A DNA stretch of 64,000 nucleotides from the NCBI RefSeq assembly GCF_003570725.1, contig NZ_QWVS01000014.1, positions 1-64,000 of the forward strand, read 5' to 3'. This document shows, in pieces, positions 36,228-45,771 of this stretch; position 1 is the stretch's first letter; each line of letters starts with the position of its first letter. The notes beneath the pieces are model-generated. The model made no database searches. It saw only the letters and a list, made by a program, of their open reading frames with translations, and was not told where the DNA came from. The stretch is from Peribacillus asahii (lineage in GTDB: Bacteria; Bacillota; Bacilli; Bacillales; DSM-1321). The position numbers were made by a program, and so were the translations under genes.

Positions 36228-36638
36228 ATGAAACAACAAGCAACCCCCTATTTAATATTTAACGGAAATGCGAGACAAGCATTAGAATTATACAAAGAAG
36301 TATTTCAAGGTGAAGTTGTTGAATTACAAACTTACGGTGAAGCAGATTTCCCAACTCCTCCAGAAGCTGATGATCTCATCATTCATGCGAAATTTAGAAA
36401 AGATTCTTTATTTCTTATGATTTCTGATGTGTTCCCTAACTAGCCTTATGAAGCCGGCAATAACATTGCACTTGTTCTTGAATTAGAAAGCGAAGAAGAA
36501 ATTCAACACATCTACGCTCAATTAAGTCAAAAAGGTTCTATTCTAATGGAATTACAAGACACTTTCTGGGGTGCTAAATATGCAAAAGTTCAAGATCCAT
36601 TCGGTGTAATATGGGATTTGAATTATATAAAAGCTTAA
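36228..36638 (+). pseudogene. VOC/PhnB-like protein with an internal amber stop
   Basis: 136 codons of the glyoxalase/VOC fold (QQATPYLIFNGNARQALELY, AKFRKDSLFLMISDVFPN, then PYEAGNNIALVLELESEEE and KVQDPFGVIWDLNYIKA). Codon 72 at 36441 is TAG where CAG (Gln) is expected, so a single C-to-T change kills it. The frame is otherwise perfect to the TAA at 36638, which marks a very recent loss. AAAGGAGTGATTAC is its ribosome site. Confidence 0.85.
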
Positions 36639-36644
36639 CTGACA

Positions 36645-36682
36645 GACTCCCGCTCTTTCACAATTTGTGAGGGAGTTTTTTG
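36645..36682 (+). terminator. terminator of the VOC gene
   Basis: ACTCCC/GGGAGT with an inner TCACAA/TTGTGA stem, followed by TTTTTT. Confidence 0.8.
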
Positions 36683-36718
36683 ATGTAGCCTTAAAATGAA
36701 GTAATAAAGAGCAAACAA

Positions 36719-36761
36719 AAAAGCGTGTTTTGAAATAAAGTTTAAGTAAAACACGCTTTTA
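36719..36761 (-). terminator. terminator after the CoA-disulfide-reductase-like gene
   Basis: AAGCGTGTTTT/AAAACACGCTT stem around a 16-nt loop, with T-runs on the minus strand. Confidence 0.8.
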
Positions 36762-36844
36762 ATACATTCAAAATAATTAGTTGTTGTAGTTGAAGATTGC
36801 ATAATTGAAAGAGTAGCTCTACCTAAATCGTACGGGGCTTTGAT

Positions 36845-38176
36845 TTATTTTATTCTTCTTGCAGCTTGTTGGAGCGGATCCCAGACCCCATTATATGGAG
36901 GTGAATATGCTAAATCTAAATCTAGCAATTGCTCAGCTGTCATAGAATGAAATAAAGCCGTTGCAAGTACATCGATTCTCTTATCTATCCCCTTTTCTCC
37001 AATAATTTGTCCCCCAAGAATTTTATGTGATTTATTATGTACTAATAATTTCAAGGTCATTTTTTTAGCATTTGGATAATAGCCTGCAATATCAGATGTT
37101 TTTATCGTAACTGTTTGATAGGGAATGTTTAATAATGTTGCTTCTCTTTCTGATAATCCTGTCCTTCCAAGTGTTAAACTGAAGAATTTAATAATAGAGG
37201 TTCCTAACACACCTTTAAACGTTTTTGGAATATTAATTATGTTTAATCCTGCAATTTGACCTTGCTTATTTGCGTGTGTTCCTAATGGAATATGATCATC
37301 CTTTTCTTTGATTCGATGGTATTGTGTTGCACAATCGCCTGCTGCATATACATCTTCAATATTTGTTTGCATATATGCATTTACTTGGATTGCACCATTT
37401 ACACTTGTAATGATTCCAGTCTTATCTAAAAAAGAAGTATTTGGCCGTACACCAACAGCGACTAGAACAAGATCAGTCTCAATCTCCCCTTTATCAGTCT
37501 TTATAAATTCAACTTTATCTTCGCCAAGAAAACCTTCTACAGATTCACTCATTCTAAGATCAATGTTTTGCTTCTTTGCTTCTTCATGGATAAGTTCTGC
37601 CATTTCTTTATCAAAAATTTTTGCTAATTGTTCATTTCGTTCAATGATTGTTACCTTCTTACCTAATTCCGCAAAACTCTCAGCCATTTCAAGCCCAATA
37701 TATCCGCCGCCAATTACCGTGACATTTTTAACATCCCTTTCAAGAGATTCTATGATTCGCTTTGCATCTGGAATCGTCTTTAAAGTGAATATACCCGAAA
37801 GATGAGCACCTTCCCACTTAGGTATAACCGGGCTTACGCCAGTAGCGATAAGGAGACGGTCATATGACAAATAAAACTTCTCTTTATTTGCATGGTTTAT
37901 CCCATACACTTGTTTATTTTTTGTATCCACTTGGCGAACCTCATGTAAGATTCGTGCATCAATTCCGTATTTTTCTTTAAATTCAGTCTGTGTCCGAGCT
38001 ATTAATTTATCTGTTGAATCAGTTTTATTGCTAATCACATAAGGAAGCCCACATTGGCCATATGAGTATACTTCTCCCATTTCAAGAACAGTAATCTGAT
38101 GATCTGAGCTATTCCTTACAATTTGCATGGCAGCACTCATACCCGCTGCATCTCCGCCAATAATTATTATCTTCAT
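36845..38176 (-). CDS. cdr: CoA-disulfide reductase/NADH oxidase-like flavoprotein
   Basis: 443-residue FAD/NAD(P)H oxidoreductase. FAD site [15 protein letters not shown] is at the N-terminus, and the active-site Cys lies in [13 protein letters not shown], the single-Cys motif of CoA-disulfide reductases and NADH oxidases. The NAD(P)H motif is [20 protein letters not shown], and the second FAD motif is [12 protein letters not shown]. The C-terminal dimer domain is present ([20 protein letters not shown]). It should keep CoA reduced in the cytoplasm. CoA is minor beside bacillithiol in Bacillus, so NADH oxidase or persulfide-reductase activity is also possible. No fused rhodanese domain. GGAGGGATTGTAG ribosome site. 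Confidence 0.85.
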   Translation of the reverse strand: MKIIIIGGDAAGMSAAMQIVRNSSDHQITVLEMGEVYSYGQCGLPYVISNKTDSTDKLIARTQTEFKEKYGIDARILHEVRQVDTKNKQVYGINHANKEKFYLSYDRLLIATGVSPVIPKWEGAHLSGIFTLKTIPDAKRIIESLERDVKNVTVIGGGYIGLEMAESFAELGKKVTIIERNEQLAKIFDKEMAELIHEEAKKQNIDLRMSESVEGFLGEDKVEFIKTDKGEIETDLVLVAVGVRPNTSFLDKTGIITSVNGAIQVNAYMQTNIEDVYAAGDCATQYHRIKEKDDHIPLGTHANKQGQIAGLNIINIPKTFKGVLGTSIIKFFSLTLGRTGLSEREATLLNIPYQTVTIKTSDIAGYYPNAKKMTLKLLVHNKSHKILGGQIIGEKGIDKRIDVLATALFHSMTAEQLLDLDLAYSPPYNGVWDPLQQAARRIK

Positions 38177-38253
38177 CTACAATCCCTCCACCTGCTTATT
38201 TTCCCTTTACAGTTTGTTTTTAAACGTAAAAGGCGCTCAACTTGAAACTAAAG

Positions 38254-38310
38254 TCAGTCGAATTCCTCAAACTCTGGTTTTAATAGAACCACTTTTGTGT
38301 CACTTAACAC
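38254..38310 (-). other. 18-codon ORF with a strong ribosome site upstream of cdr
   Basis: AGGAGGTGGTATTC leads into GTG and then 17 further codons (MLSDTKVVLLKPEFEEFD). It ends about 80 bp before the cdr start on the same strand. Either a leader peptide or the truncated N-terminus of a lost gene. Confidence 0.3.
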
Positions 38311-38414
38311 GAATACCACCTCCTAAATACATAAAATATATGTTACTCTCCTTATCATGATTGATATGTAAAAAAATGTATTCTGACGAGGTTTTTCCCG
38401 AAATACGATTTTTG

Positions 38415-38460
38415 TAAAAAGTGAGGCATGTCAAATAAACCTGAAATACCTCATTTTTAT
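38415..38460. terminator. terminator-like hairpin
   Basis: AAAAAGTGAGG/CCTCATTTTT around a 22-nt loop, with T-rich flanks. Confidence 0.5.
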
Positions 38461-38476
38461 TTATTCGAAATGAAAA

Positions 38477-38521
38477 GAAGCCAGTGAATGCAGCTTCTGA
38501 AAAACTACATTCACTGGCTTC
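38477..38521 (-). terminator. inverted repeat after the racemase gene
   Basis: Perfect 14-bp stem GAAGCCAGTGAATG and its complement around a 17-nt loop. Likely terminator of the minus-strand racemase-family gene. Confidence 0.6.
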
Positions 38522-38554
38522 TAATAAGTTTTGTTTAATGAACATTTTGCCCAA

Positions 38555-39211
38555 TTAAGAGGATTTGTTAGTGCTATATTGATTTTGCAAATAAGTATAG
38601 CAACGCTTAGCCGCCGCTCTAGGTGCGGTTAAAATAGGAGTCGAACAAGTCACTTGATCGGCGATATGTTCCATACTGTACTGGGATAGTACAATGACAT
38701 CCACTTTGCCTTCCATTTGATAAATCATTTCTTTTACTCGTTCATCATGTTTATCTTTTTCCCCCTGATAAAGTAAATGAATGAGTCCTGAATCTACGAT
38801 AGATTCTACTTGAACATTCGCTTTTTTCTCTTGTAGATAACTCGTTAATGCAATGGGAGTTTCTCGTACAGTAGAAATTAATCCGATTCTCTCATAGGCA
38901 AGGGCTTGATCTAGCATCGCTTCATCTGAACGAAATAGTTTTACTTTATAAAGAGGCTGCAAGATACTAGTAATGTTATTAAAAGCGGAACACGTAAGCT
39001 GAATAGCATCGATTTCTGAAGAGACAGCAATATTTAGCAGTGAAGAAAAACGGAGAATGATGTTTGGTGTAAGTGCCCCCTCTTTCTCCATCATCGAAAG
39101 TAATTCAGTATCTAGTAAATGAATCAATTCAATATCTGGTGCTTCTTCGTGAAACGCTCTTTCAATTGGATCTAAAGATGCCTTTGTCGCAGAAATCAAA
39201 GCAACTTTCAT
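38555..39211 (-). CDS. Asp/Glu/hydantoin racemase-family protein
   Basis: 218 residues of the two-domain Asp/Glu racemase fold. One catalytic Cys is present in AIQLTCSAFNNI (~residue 74). The second site, normally Cys in the C-terminal half, reads VIVLSQYSMEHIA here, so a two-Cys racemisation is doubtful. Homologues of this shorter kind act as hydantoin racemases or maleate isomerase-like enzymes, or are uncharacterised. A GGGGGATTTTGC ribosome site precedes the ATG. Single gene. Confidence 0.72.
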   Translation of the reverse strand: MKVALISATKASLDPIERAFHEEAPDIELIHLLDTELLSMMEKEGALTPNIILRFSSLLNIAVSSEIDAIQLTCSAFNNITSILQPLYKVKLFRSDEAMLDQALAYERIGLISTVRETPIALTSYLQEKKANVQVESIVDSGLIHLLYQGEKDKHDERVKEMIYQMEGKVDVIVLSQYSMEHIADQVTCSTPILTAPRAAAKRCYTYLQNQYSTNKSS

Positions 39212-39568
39212 GCAAAATCCCCCTTATTTTTGGTATTTGTATCCATTTTATCACAATCAATTAAATAGAATAGTATTTACTTGGATATTGTTGGTATTTC
39301 AATAAACTACCAAAGTATAACGAAAAGGAACCAACTGAGTAATTAAGACCCGAATTTTTAAAAGGTTTGATAAATAAAAGGACATTACATATTTCATATG
39401 GCTATATGTAATGTCCTTTCTTATTAAACTAATGCATTCTATAGTTTAAATACGCTGGTGCAGAAAATGTTGCAATACCTTTTCAGATTTCCCAGTCCTA
39501 ATTTTGTGTTAATAGAACAACCCTCATCATATTCTTATAAAAACAAATAAGAAGGAGTGTAAAATTAG
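39212..39568. other. divergent intergenic region
   Basis: Should hold promoters of the racemase-family and sugar dehydrogenase genes, plus the hairpin at 39376. No gene seen. Confidence 0.4.
39376..39421. terminator. isolated terminator-like hairpin
   Basis: AAAAGGACATTACATAT pairs with ATATGTAATGTCCTTT, loop about 11 nt, with T/A runs on both sides. No co-directional gene ends here, so it may be left over from a deleted gene. Confidence 0.6.
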
Positions 39569-40984
39569 TTGATAAAAACTAAGGTTCGTTTACGGCCCAT
39601 TGTAGGTAAGGTAAATTTACCCACTGTTTTGAAAACAACTATACTTCCGGGTGACTCAAAAGAAAGATTATTTATTGCAACTCAGGTAGGAGAGATTTTT
39701 TACATAAGAGACGGGGCTATACGGACTTTTTTAGATATTCGTCCGCGAATTGTAAAACTAGGTGCTTCTGGTGGTGGATATGATGAACGGGGATTGCTAG
39801 GGCTAGCGTTTCATCCCGAATTTTATTATAACGGTCTGTTTTATCTGCATTATTCAGTAGCTGGAACACAAGGTCCAGGCGCTCTTTCTAAATCTTTTTC
39901 ATCTGATCCGTGTGATCCCAAAACTTTAAACCTAAGATGGATAAATAGAGAAACTCAATATGATCATATTGATACAGTTGAAGAGTGGATTTTACCATCG
40001 AATGGTCAACCTCAAAAACGACGGACCTTACTAAACTTAAGAAGACCATTTTCTAATCATAATGGGGTCAATAGCTTAAACTTTTCACCTGAAACAGGAA
40101 AACTTGTTTTAACCACTGGGGATGGTGGATCAGGCTATGATCCATTCAATTTAAGCCAAAATGATATGGAAATCGCCGGTAAAATAATTGAAATCGATGT
40201 AGATAAGAATACATTTAACCAGAATCCCCTCGTAGTCACACGGTTTAATGAGCTTCCTGTGCCTATTCAGGAAACACTTACAGTGATAGCCAAAGGGGTT
40301 CGGAATATACCGGGCATTTCATTTCAAAGGTTTTATAATCAATATATCAAATATGTGGGAAATGTCGGACAGGACTTGGTAGAATCAATATTTTCATTCG
40401 GTCCGACTAAACCAATACCGGTTCCCCAGCTTGTTCAAGCTTTTTTAATGAAATCTGAAGCTGACCAAGAAGGATTTATTAACTTTGGCTGGCGGGCGTG
40501 GGAAGGTGTTTTCCCTACTTCGATTGTAAGGGGCTGCTCTGCCAATCCGACTTTGGAAGAGAACACAATAGCATATTACAATGAAGCAGTAAAAACTTCC
40601 GTAAGGCGTCTTCAGCCTGTAACTAGTTATTTTCATAAAGATCCCCGCCCCGATAAGTTTGGAGGAACTGCCCTTACAGGAGTGCAAGCCTATATGGGGA
40701 ATAGAATCCCCGCTTTAACAGGAAGTGTTGTGTTTACCGATCTTGCCCGGAAGGAAGAATCGCAATCTCCAGCCAGAGGGGTTTTAGCTTATACTAGGAT
40801 AAGAACAGATTGTAAACTAAATGATTTTAGTGTTATTGAAACGGATTATAATTTTGGATCTCAATCAGCTTATTATGTTAGCTTGGGGACGAATCTGAAT
40901 CAAACCAAATTATATTTAGGAGTTTATGGCTCTATGAAAGTGACTGATTTGAACCAAGGCACTATTTTTGAAATTGTTCCGTGA
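39569..40984 (+). CDS. PQQ-dependent sugar dehydrogenase-like beta-propeller
   Basis: 471 residues of the soluble glucose/sorbosone dehydrogenase (GSDH) six-bladed propeller. Marks: DERGLLGLAFHPEF with the His, NHNGVNSLNFSPETGKLVLT, TGDGGSGYDPFNLSQND and the KGVRNIPGISF segment. Start is TTG at 39569, set by GAAGGAGTG. No signal peptide is visible, although most family members are exported. Cofactor and substrate are uncertain because Bacillus does not make PQQ, so it may use another ligand or exogenous PQQ. Terminator at 41003. Confidence 0.8.
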   Translation: MIKTKVRLRPIVGKVNLPTVLKTTILPGDSKERLFIATQVGEIFYIRDGAIRTFLDIRPRIVKLGASGGGYDERGLLGLAFHPEFYYNGLFYLHYSVAGTQGPGALSKSFSSDPCDPKTLNLRWINRETQYDHIDTVEEWILPSNGQPQKRRTLLNLRRPFSNHNGVNSLNFSPETGKLVLTTGDGGSGYDPFNLSQNDMEIAGKIIEIDVDKNTFNQNPLVVTRFNELPVPIQETLTVIAKGVRNIPGISFQRFYNQYIKYVGNVGQDLVESIFSFGPTKPIPVPQLVQAFLMKSEADQEGFINFGWRAWEGVFPTSIVRGCSANPTLEENTIAYYNEAVKTSVRRLQPVTSYFHKDPRPDKFGGTALTGVQAYMGNRIPALTGSVVFTDLARKEESQSPARGVLAYTRIRTDCKLNDFSVIETDYNFGSQSAYYVSLGTNLNQTKLYLGVYGSMKVTDLNQGTIFEIVP

Positions 40985-41002
40985 TTCATAGCTTTAAACC
41001 AC

Positions 41003-41042
41003 TTCCCACTTCATTTTCTAACGGAAATTTGAAGTGGGAAAT
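41003..41042. terminator. terminator after the sugar dehydrogenase-like gene
   Basis: TTCCCACTTC/GAAGTGGGAA perfect 10-bp stem, loop 18 nt. Confidence 0.7.
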
Positions 41043-41135
41043 TCCTACGAACACCAGTGTATCCACCAGTCTTTAACAGGATCTACCTGTAGTCTCTGCA
41101 GTGATTGAAAAAATTACATTCTCGTTTTAATTCAT

Positions 41136-42095
41136 TTATGACTCAAAAAGACTTAGAAACTCGCCATATCCCTTTTCCTGCAATTTATTTTTAGGAACAA
41201 ACCGAAGTGCTGCGGAATTTATGCAATAACGTGCCTTATCAGGACCAGGACCATCATCAAATACATGACCAAGATGGGCATCCGATGTTTTTGCCCGAAC
41301 TTCAATCCTCCTCATTCCATGAGAGGTATCAAATTTCTCCCCAAGCTCTGAACGCCGCAATGGCTTTGTGAAACTCGGCCATCCACAGCCTGCATCATAT
41401 TTATCAATCGAACTAAACAATGGCTCGCCTGAGATAATATCAACATAGATTCCTTCTTCTGTATAATTCCAATACTCATTCTGAAAAGGCGGCTCGGTTG
41501 CATTCTTTCTTGTTACCTCATATTGAATCGGAGTAAGTTCTTTCCGTAATTCCTCATCGTTTTTTCGCTTTTTCCAATTCTCACGAATAAACTTGGCGCG
41601 TCCAGAGCCTTCTTTATATAGATTATAGTGAAAAGGATTCCTTTTATAGTAGTGCTGGTGTTTTTCTTCTGCCTTGTAAAAAGGCCCAGCTGGCAGAACT
41701 GCCGTAACAATTGGTTTCTTAAATCTCCCGCTCTCTGCAAGCTTAGTCTTGGAAGCCTCTGCTAGTATCCTTTGTTCTTCACTATGAAAAAAAATAGCTG
41801 TCCGGTACGATAATCCTCGATCGTTAAACTGTCCTGCAACATCTGTCGGATCAATTTGCTGCCAGAAAAGGTCCAATAGTTTTTGATAGGACATAACAGC
41901 GGAATCAAATGGAATTTGAACGGCTTCATAGTGTCCTGTTGTATCTGTGCACACTTCCTCATAGGTTGGATTTGCTTTATGGCCGCCTGTGTATCCAGAA
42001 ATCACTTCTTTAACTCCTGGAAGTTCATCAAATGGTGATACCATACACCAAAAACAACCTCCAGCAAAAGTCGCCAGCTCCAATGATTGAGACAT
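41136..42095 (-). CDS. msrAB: fused methionine sulfoxide reductase MsrA-MsrB
   Basis: 319-residue repair enzyme reducing both Met-S-oxide and Met-R-oxide. The MsrA domain (1-~160) has the GGCFWC active site and [16 protein letters not shown]. The MsrB domain (~185-319) has the zinc/structural CGWPSF and the catalytic [11 protein letters not shown]. In Msr[11 protein letters not shown] is typical. AAAGGAGATAGTACT precedes the ATG. Cytoplasmic, as no signal peptide is present. Regulation is not evident. A cupredoxin gene lies upstream on the same strand but with its own terminator. Confidence 0.95.
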   Translation of the reverse strand: MSQSLELATFAGGCFWCMVSPFDELPGVKEVISGYTGGHKANPTYEEVCTDTTGHYEAVQIPFDSAVMSYQKLLDLFWQQIDPTDVAGQFNDRGLSYRTAIFFHSEEQRILAEASKTKLAESGRFKKPIVTAVLPAGPFYKAEEKHQHYYKRNPFHYNLYKEGSGRAKFIRENWKKRKNDEELRKELTPIQYEVTRKNATEPPFQNEYWNYTEEGIYVDIISGEPLFSSIDKYDAGCGWPSFTKPLRRSELGEKFDTSHGMRRIEVRAKTSDAHLGHVFDDGPGPDKARYCINSAALRFVPKNKLQEKGYGEFLSLFES

Positions 42096-42280
42096 AGTAC
42101 TATCTCCTTTCCGTCTATATTACTTCGAGTGTATATTTTTCAAATGTTTAACTAATATGTATCCGTTAGTAGCTCGATATTTACTTCCATTTTAGTAGTA
42201 CCATTAACATTAGTAAATATGGAAAAAATCCTTTTCTCACCTACATCTTTCCTTTTTGAAGGAATATCTGCTGAGAATTA

Positions 42281-42313
42281 AACAAGCAAGGCCTGATTGG
42301 CCCTGCTTGTTAT
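42281..42313 (-). terminator. terminator of the cupredoxin gene
   Basis: AACAAGCAAGGCC/GGCCCTGCTTGTT stem overlapping the stop codon. Confidence 0.75.
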
Positions 42314-42681
42314 TTAACTATTACCTTCCCAACCATACCTCCTTGAAAATGGTAACGACATATCAAATCATATGTACCAGTCTCTTTTGGTTGCACGGTA
42401 ATGGTGCTTTCTTTTCCCGGTTGGACTTCGATGTCAACCCTAAGTTTTTCCACTGTGAAGGTGTGCTTTTTCTTACCTTTGTTTTTCAATATTAACGTTG
42501 TCGTTCTTCCATTCGGGATAGTGATTTCTTTCGGATTAAAGTAATCATCGTTCAACTCAACCTCAATCGGCTGTGTTACGAGGCTAGACTCGGCCAATAC
42601 ACTGAGTGGGCCCGAAGTTGCTACAACCATAATCGTCGCAAGCAAAACGACCAATCCAGTCAGCCACTTTTTTACAGACAT
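42310..42681 (-). CDS. secreted cupredoxin-like copper protein
   Basis: 123 residues from the ATG at 42681 (AAAGGGGGGATTGC site; the longer frame to 42723 has none). Signal peptide MSVKKWLTGLVVLLATIMVV ending near SVLAES. The mature ~90 residues form a plastocyanin-like domain with candidate copper ligands His in KKHTFTV, Cys and His in LICRYHFQ, and Met in GGMVG. Electron transfer or copper handling at the cell surface. Similar to Bacillus cupredoxin-domain proteins of unknown role. Confidence 0.85.
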   Translation of the reverse strand: MSVKKWLTGLVVLLATIMVVATSGPLSVLAESSLVTQPIEVELNDDYFNPKEITIPNGRTTTLILKNKGKKKHTFTVEKLRVDIEVQPGKESTITVQPKETGTYDLICRYHFQGGMVGKVIVK

Positions 42682-42788
42682 TTGCAATCCCCCCTTTCCT
42701 AAGAATATCTTCTTCCAATTCATAAAATATTATCACGTACATCTATGTGTTTTATATATTCCTTTATCCTAACCAATAAAAATTAAAG

Positions 42789-42965
42789 TTGAATAATAAA
42801 GAAAGGAGCTTTAAAGAAGGACCCAATTTTAGGTTAAGTAGTTCCGGTAACGTGGAGAAAATTAGAAAACACAGGTTAAATAACATATGTACTAGCAGCA
42901 TAATTAGCACAAAAAGGTTGCGGTCAAAATTAAAAGAACCCCAACCTATTGACTTTAATATGTGA
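42789..42965 (+). other. coding-like remnant between cupredoxin and AraC genes
   Basis: A TTG-started frame of 58 codons reads KERSFKEGPNFRLSSSGNVE, then KIRKHRLNN and KLKEPQPIDFNM. Composition is protein-like, but there is no ribosome site or recognised family. The opposite-strand frame (42764-43000) is hydrophobic by antisense. Probably a gene scar. Confidence 0.25.
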
Positions 42966-42996
42966 TTTTTAGAAAACACTTCTGTAAATATAATAA

Positions 42997-43875
42997 TCAT
43001 CCAAGTTTATCGCTAATTTTTTTCTTTACTGCCACCCAAATTTCACTATATACATTTTCCGATGTACCATTGTACTTTGTAAAAGAAATTCCAGGTAGTT
43101 CTACTAGTTCATAATCTGAAGAAGGCAACCATTCAGAATAAATTTTTGCGGTAGTCTCTTGAAGTGTCGTAGGAAATGGTCCTTGATTAGGGAAAATTGC
43201 CCATAAACTTTCTTCAATAGTAATTTGCTCTAAATTATCAAATGGATTTTCTTTTGTAGTTGCAAAACCAATCATATGAGTTAAACATCCTTTTTCCTCC
43301 AGATAGTCATCATCAAAATCAAAAGAAACATTCAAGACTTGATGAGGATATAAATCAGCTAATTGATGCATTTCATTTCTTTGTTGTTCAGTAATGGAAT
43401 GGGCTAGTTCTAAGATAGCTTTATTTTCACCTTCGAATTGAATGGGCACTCTTTTCGATACACCTACTATATTAAATTTCTCTTTCTTTTCAATTTTGAA
43501 TTCCATAGATCTTCCTCCTTTTATATCTATATAGAACGAAAATTTGGGAAATGATTTTTGAATTTTGTTTTTAATTACTGCTGAAGGTAAAAAACCACTC
43601 CATTCACGAAAGGCTCTTGAAAATCCCTCTATCGATTGATATCCATATTTATAGGCAATATCTGTCACTTTCGCTCCGTTAATTAATTCAACATTCGCAA
43701 CTGATAATCTCCTATTTTTGATATAATCATTCAATGACATTCCAGCTATATACGAAAACATTCTTTTAAAATGATAATCAGATAGTCCCACAATTTTCGA
43801 TATATCTTTTCCAGAGATTTCTTCCGTTAAATGTGTTTCGATGTAATCCATTAAATTATTGAATTCTTGTAACAT
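42997..43875 (-). CDS. AraC-family regulator with GyrI-like effector domain
   Basis: 292 residues. The AraC DNA-binding domain is N-terminal (~1-100): GKDISKIVGLSDYHFKRMFS and VTDIAYKYGYQSIEGFSRAF are its two HTH helices. The C-terminal ~160 residues resemble the GyrI/SbmC-like ligand-binding fold (MEFKIEKKEKFNIVGVSKRV, VELPGISFTKYNG). Such SoxS/Rob-like proteins sense small molecules or drugs and switch efflux genes. GAAGGAGGGAAATGA ribosome site. No linked target gene is seen. Confidence 0.88.
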   Translation of the reverse strand: MLQEFNNLMDYIETHLTEEISGKDISKIVGLSDYHFKRMFSYIAGMSLNDYIKNRRLSVANVELINGAKVTDIAYKYGYQSIEGFSRAFREWSGFLPSAVIKNKIQKSFPKFSFYIDIKGGRSMEFKIEKKEKFNIVGVSKRVPIQFEGENKAILELAHSITEQQRNEMHQLADLYPHQVLNVSFDFDDDYLEEKGCLTHMIGFATTKENPFDNLEQITIEESLWAIFPNQGPFPTTLQETTAKIYSEWLPSSDYELVELPGISFTKYNGTSENVYSEIWVAVKKKISDKLG

Positions 43876-44382
43876 TCATTTCCCTCCTTCACAAATACAT
43901 ATTATCGTTAAAATTTATCATTTACTCGATATTTTTTATACGGAATTTATCGGAGTACGTCTTCCATAATTACTATAGTTACAATCTTGCTTCGTTCGTG
44001 TAAATACATCATTTCACAAACTTTATATAGTTTTACTTAAAGTGATATCATCTTATACTTTTCGATGACAACAGCCATTGTCACGACGTTATTTTGGGTG
44101 CTGTTTACTATGCTATTTTAAAATAAAAGTTGTTGCACCAATGAAAAAAGCATACCAATTACTATGTTAATTGATATGCTAATCCATATATTATTTACAA
44201 TGTTCCTCCCAAAAACGGAATTATTTAATTTTAAGTGTCCTTCTTTTATCCTCTATTATATAAGTATTTTTATCACTAAAATAACCATACTGCTATTAAC
44301 TTTAGTTTTAACCAAGATAGATAAGGAACTAAATCTAACAAGAACAAGTATTATCCGTATTCGGTCGGTAGGTAACCTATTT
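43876..44382. other. intergenic with membrane-protein scraps
   Basis: One short frame reads MTTAIVTTLFWVLFTMLF at about 44065-44122. A hydrophobic plus-strand frame spans 44164-44427 but overlaps the convergent DUF418 gene and has no ribosome site. Probably remnants. No supported gene. Confidence 0.3.
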
Positions 44383-45613
44383 TTATTTTTCCTCTTTTTT
44401 CATTGGTTGAAAATAGCCATACGTTAGTGAACGCCATAACCATTCTAATGGGCCAAATCTAAAGTTCTTCAACCATACATAACTAAATATTACCTGCACT
44501 ATATAAATACTGAGACAAATTAAGGTGCCTGTTAAAAGAATGACTTTACCAAAAAAATCAAGTCCAAGAAAAATAAATATTGAAATTACCGTCTGCAAAA
44601 TGTAATTAGTTAACGCCATTTGCCCTGTAAAACCAAACGGACGGAGAAGCTTTTGCCAATGTTTTTTTCTCAGTAGTAACGTTAATGAAGACATATAGAA
44701 AAAGCATAATGTCAGTCCGCTTAAGCTTGTGAATAAAAAGACAGCATTTTCTCTATAAACGCCTAAATCAATAAGCTCTACCTTCATAATAGCTAAAAAA
44801 CCGACAAGTGGAATACTTAGTAAAAGGGTTGTTAGCCAAATTTTCTTGATTTTCGGAAGATGTGGTGAATTATGCTGAAAAATCCCGACTTTCCCGGCAT
44901 AAAGTCCAAATAAAAACATAGCTAAAACTGTTATTATAACCAAAGGAAGTTCTAAAGTAAGAGGAATAATTTCAGTAGGAAGACGATAAGAAACCCAATC
45001 TACATAACTTGCATGTTCATACATATTAACATACTCCGCTATTCTCTTTATCTTGATCCATTGTCTGCATTTCTTTAATCGTAGAAGCGGGTATAAAAAA
45101 CTGCACACTGATTAGTGAATGAAACACAATTAATAAACTAAAAGCCCAAATAAGAATGGTCTTTGTTTTTCTTTTGTAGAACAACAACAAGAAGAAGCCT
45201 GCTAAAGCATACGTGTGTAAAATGTCACCATACCAAAGTAAAATAAAATGAGCAGCTCCAAACAATAAAAGAACAGTAAGTCGCCTTGTAAATAGACGAT
45301 TAATCTTTAGCCCTTTTTGTTCAGCACGGCTCATAAAAATATAAAAACCTAGACCAAACAAAAAGGAAAAAATCGTATAAAATTTTGTTTGAATAAACAT
45401 TTGGAAAAACAAATCAAGCCAATAATCCATTCCCGTATACACTGGATGCTGTATCATAAAAGCCGGTGAATGAAACGCTGGCATATTGACAAGAAATATT
45501 CCAAGTAAAGCAAAGCCACGAATAATATCTATTGTCAGTATTCTTTCCTGTTTGGATACCGATTATAATCTTCTATCATACATCCCTTGTTTTTCTTTCT
45601 GATTATTAATCAT
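44383..45613 (-). pseudogene. DUF418/YeiB-like membrane protein, three lesions
   Basis: An ATG at 45613 (AAAAGGAGCAACT site) begins MINNQKEKQGMYDRRL and meets a TAA. The same frame then continues ILTIDIIRGFALLGIFLVNM, the DUF418/HpnL-type N-terminus, through several TM helices. Near 45045 a frameshift moves the rest (YVDWVSYRLPTEIIPLTLEL, FGFTGQMALTNYILQTVI) to another frame ending at 44383. Transport or envelope function in the family is unknown. The copy is dead. Confidence 0.8.
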
Positions 45614-45732
45614 GTATAGTTGCTCCTTTTCATTTTTATAAAAATATATTATGAAAAGAAAGTCATATTCACTAGTGACTTATGAGTATGTATGAGTCAT
45701 ATTGTGGTCACATCATTAAAACAAAATAAATA

Positions 45733-45766
45733 AAAAAGCAACGACATCACTATCGCTGCTTTTTGT
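45733..45766 (-). terminator. terminator of map
   Basis: AAAAAGCAACGA/CGCTGCTTTTT stem just after the map stop on the minus strand. Confidence 0.75.
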
Positions 45767-45771
45767 GCCTA

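Larger units (their letters stand above)
38177..38554. other. intergenic with a short SD-led ORF and two hairpins
   Basis: Holds the 18-codon frame at 38254, a terminator-like hairpin at 38415 and the inverted repeat at 38477. No larger gene is supported. Confidence 0.4.

Noticed and set aside
42764..43000. 78-aa hydrophobic minus-strand frame following the AraC gene
   Set aside because: The opposite strand reads as a more protein-like sequence; the hydrophobicity looks like an antisense effect.
44164..44427. 87-aa hydrophobic plus-strand frame
   Set aside because: No ribosome site, AT-rich composition, and it overlaps the 3' end of the convergent DUF418 pseudogene.
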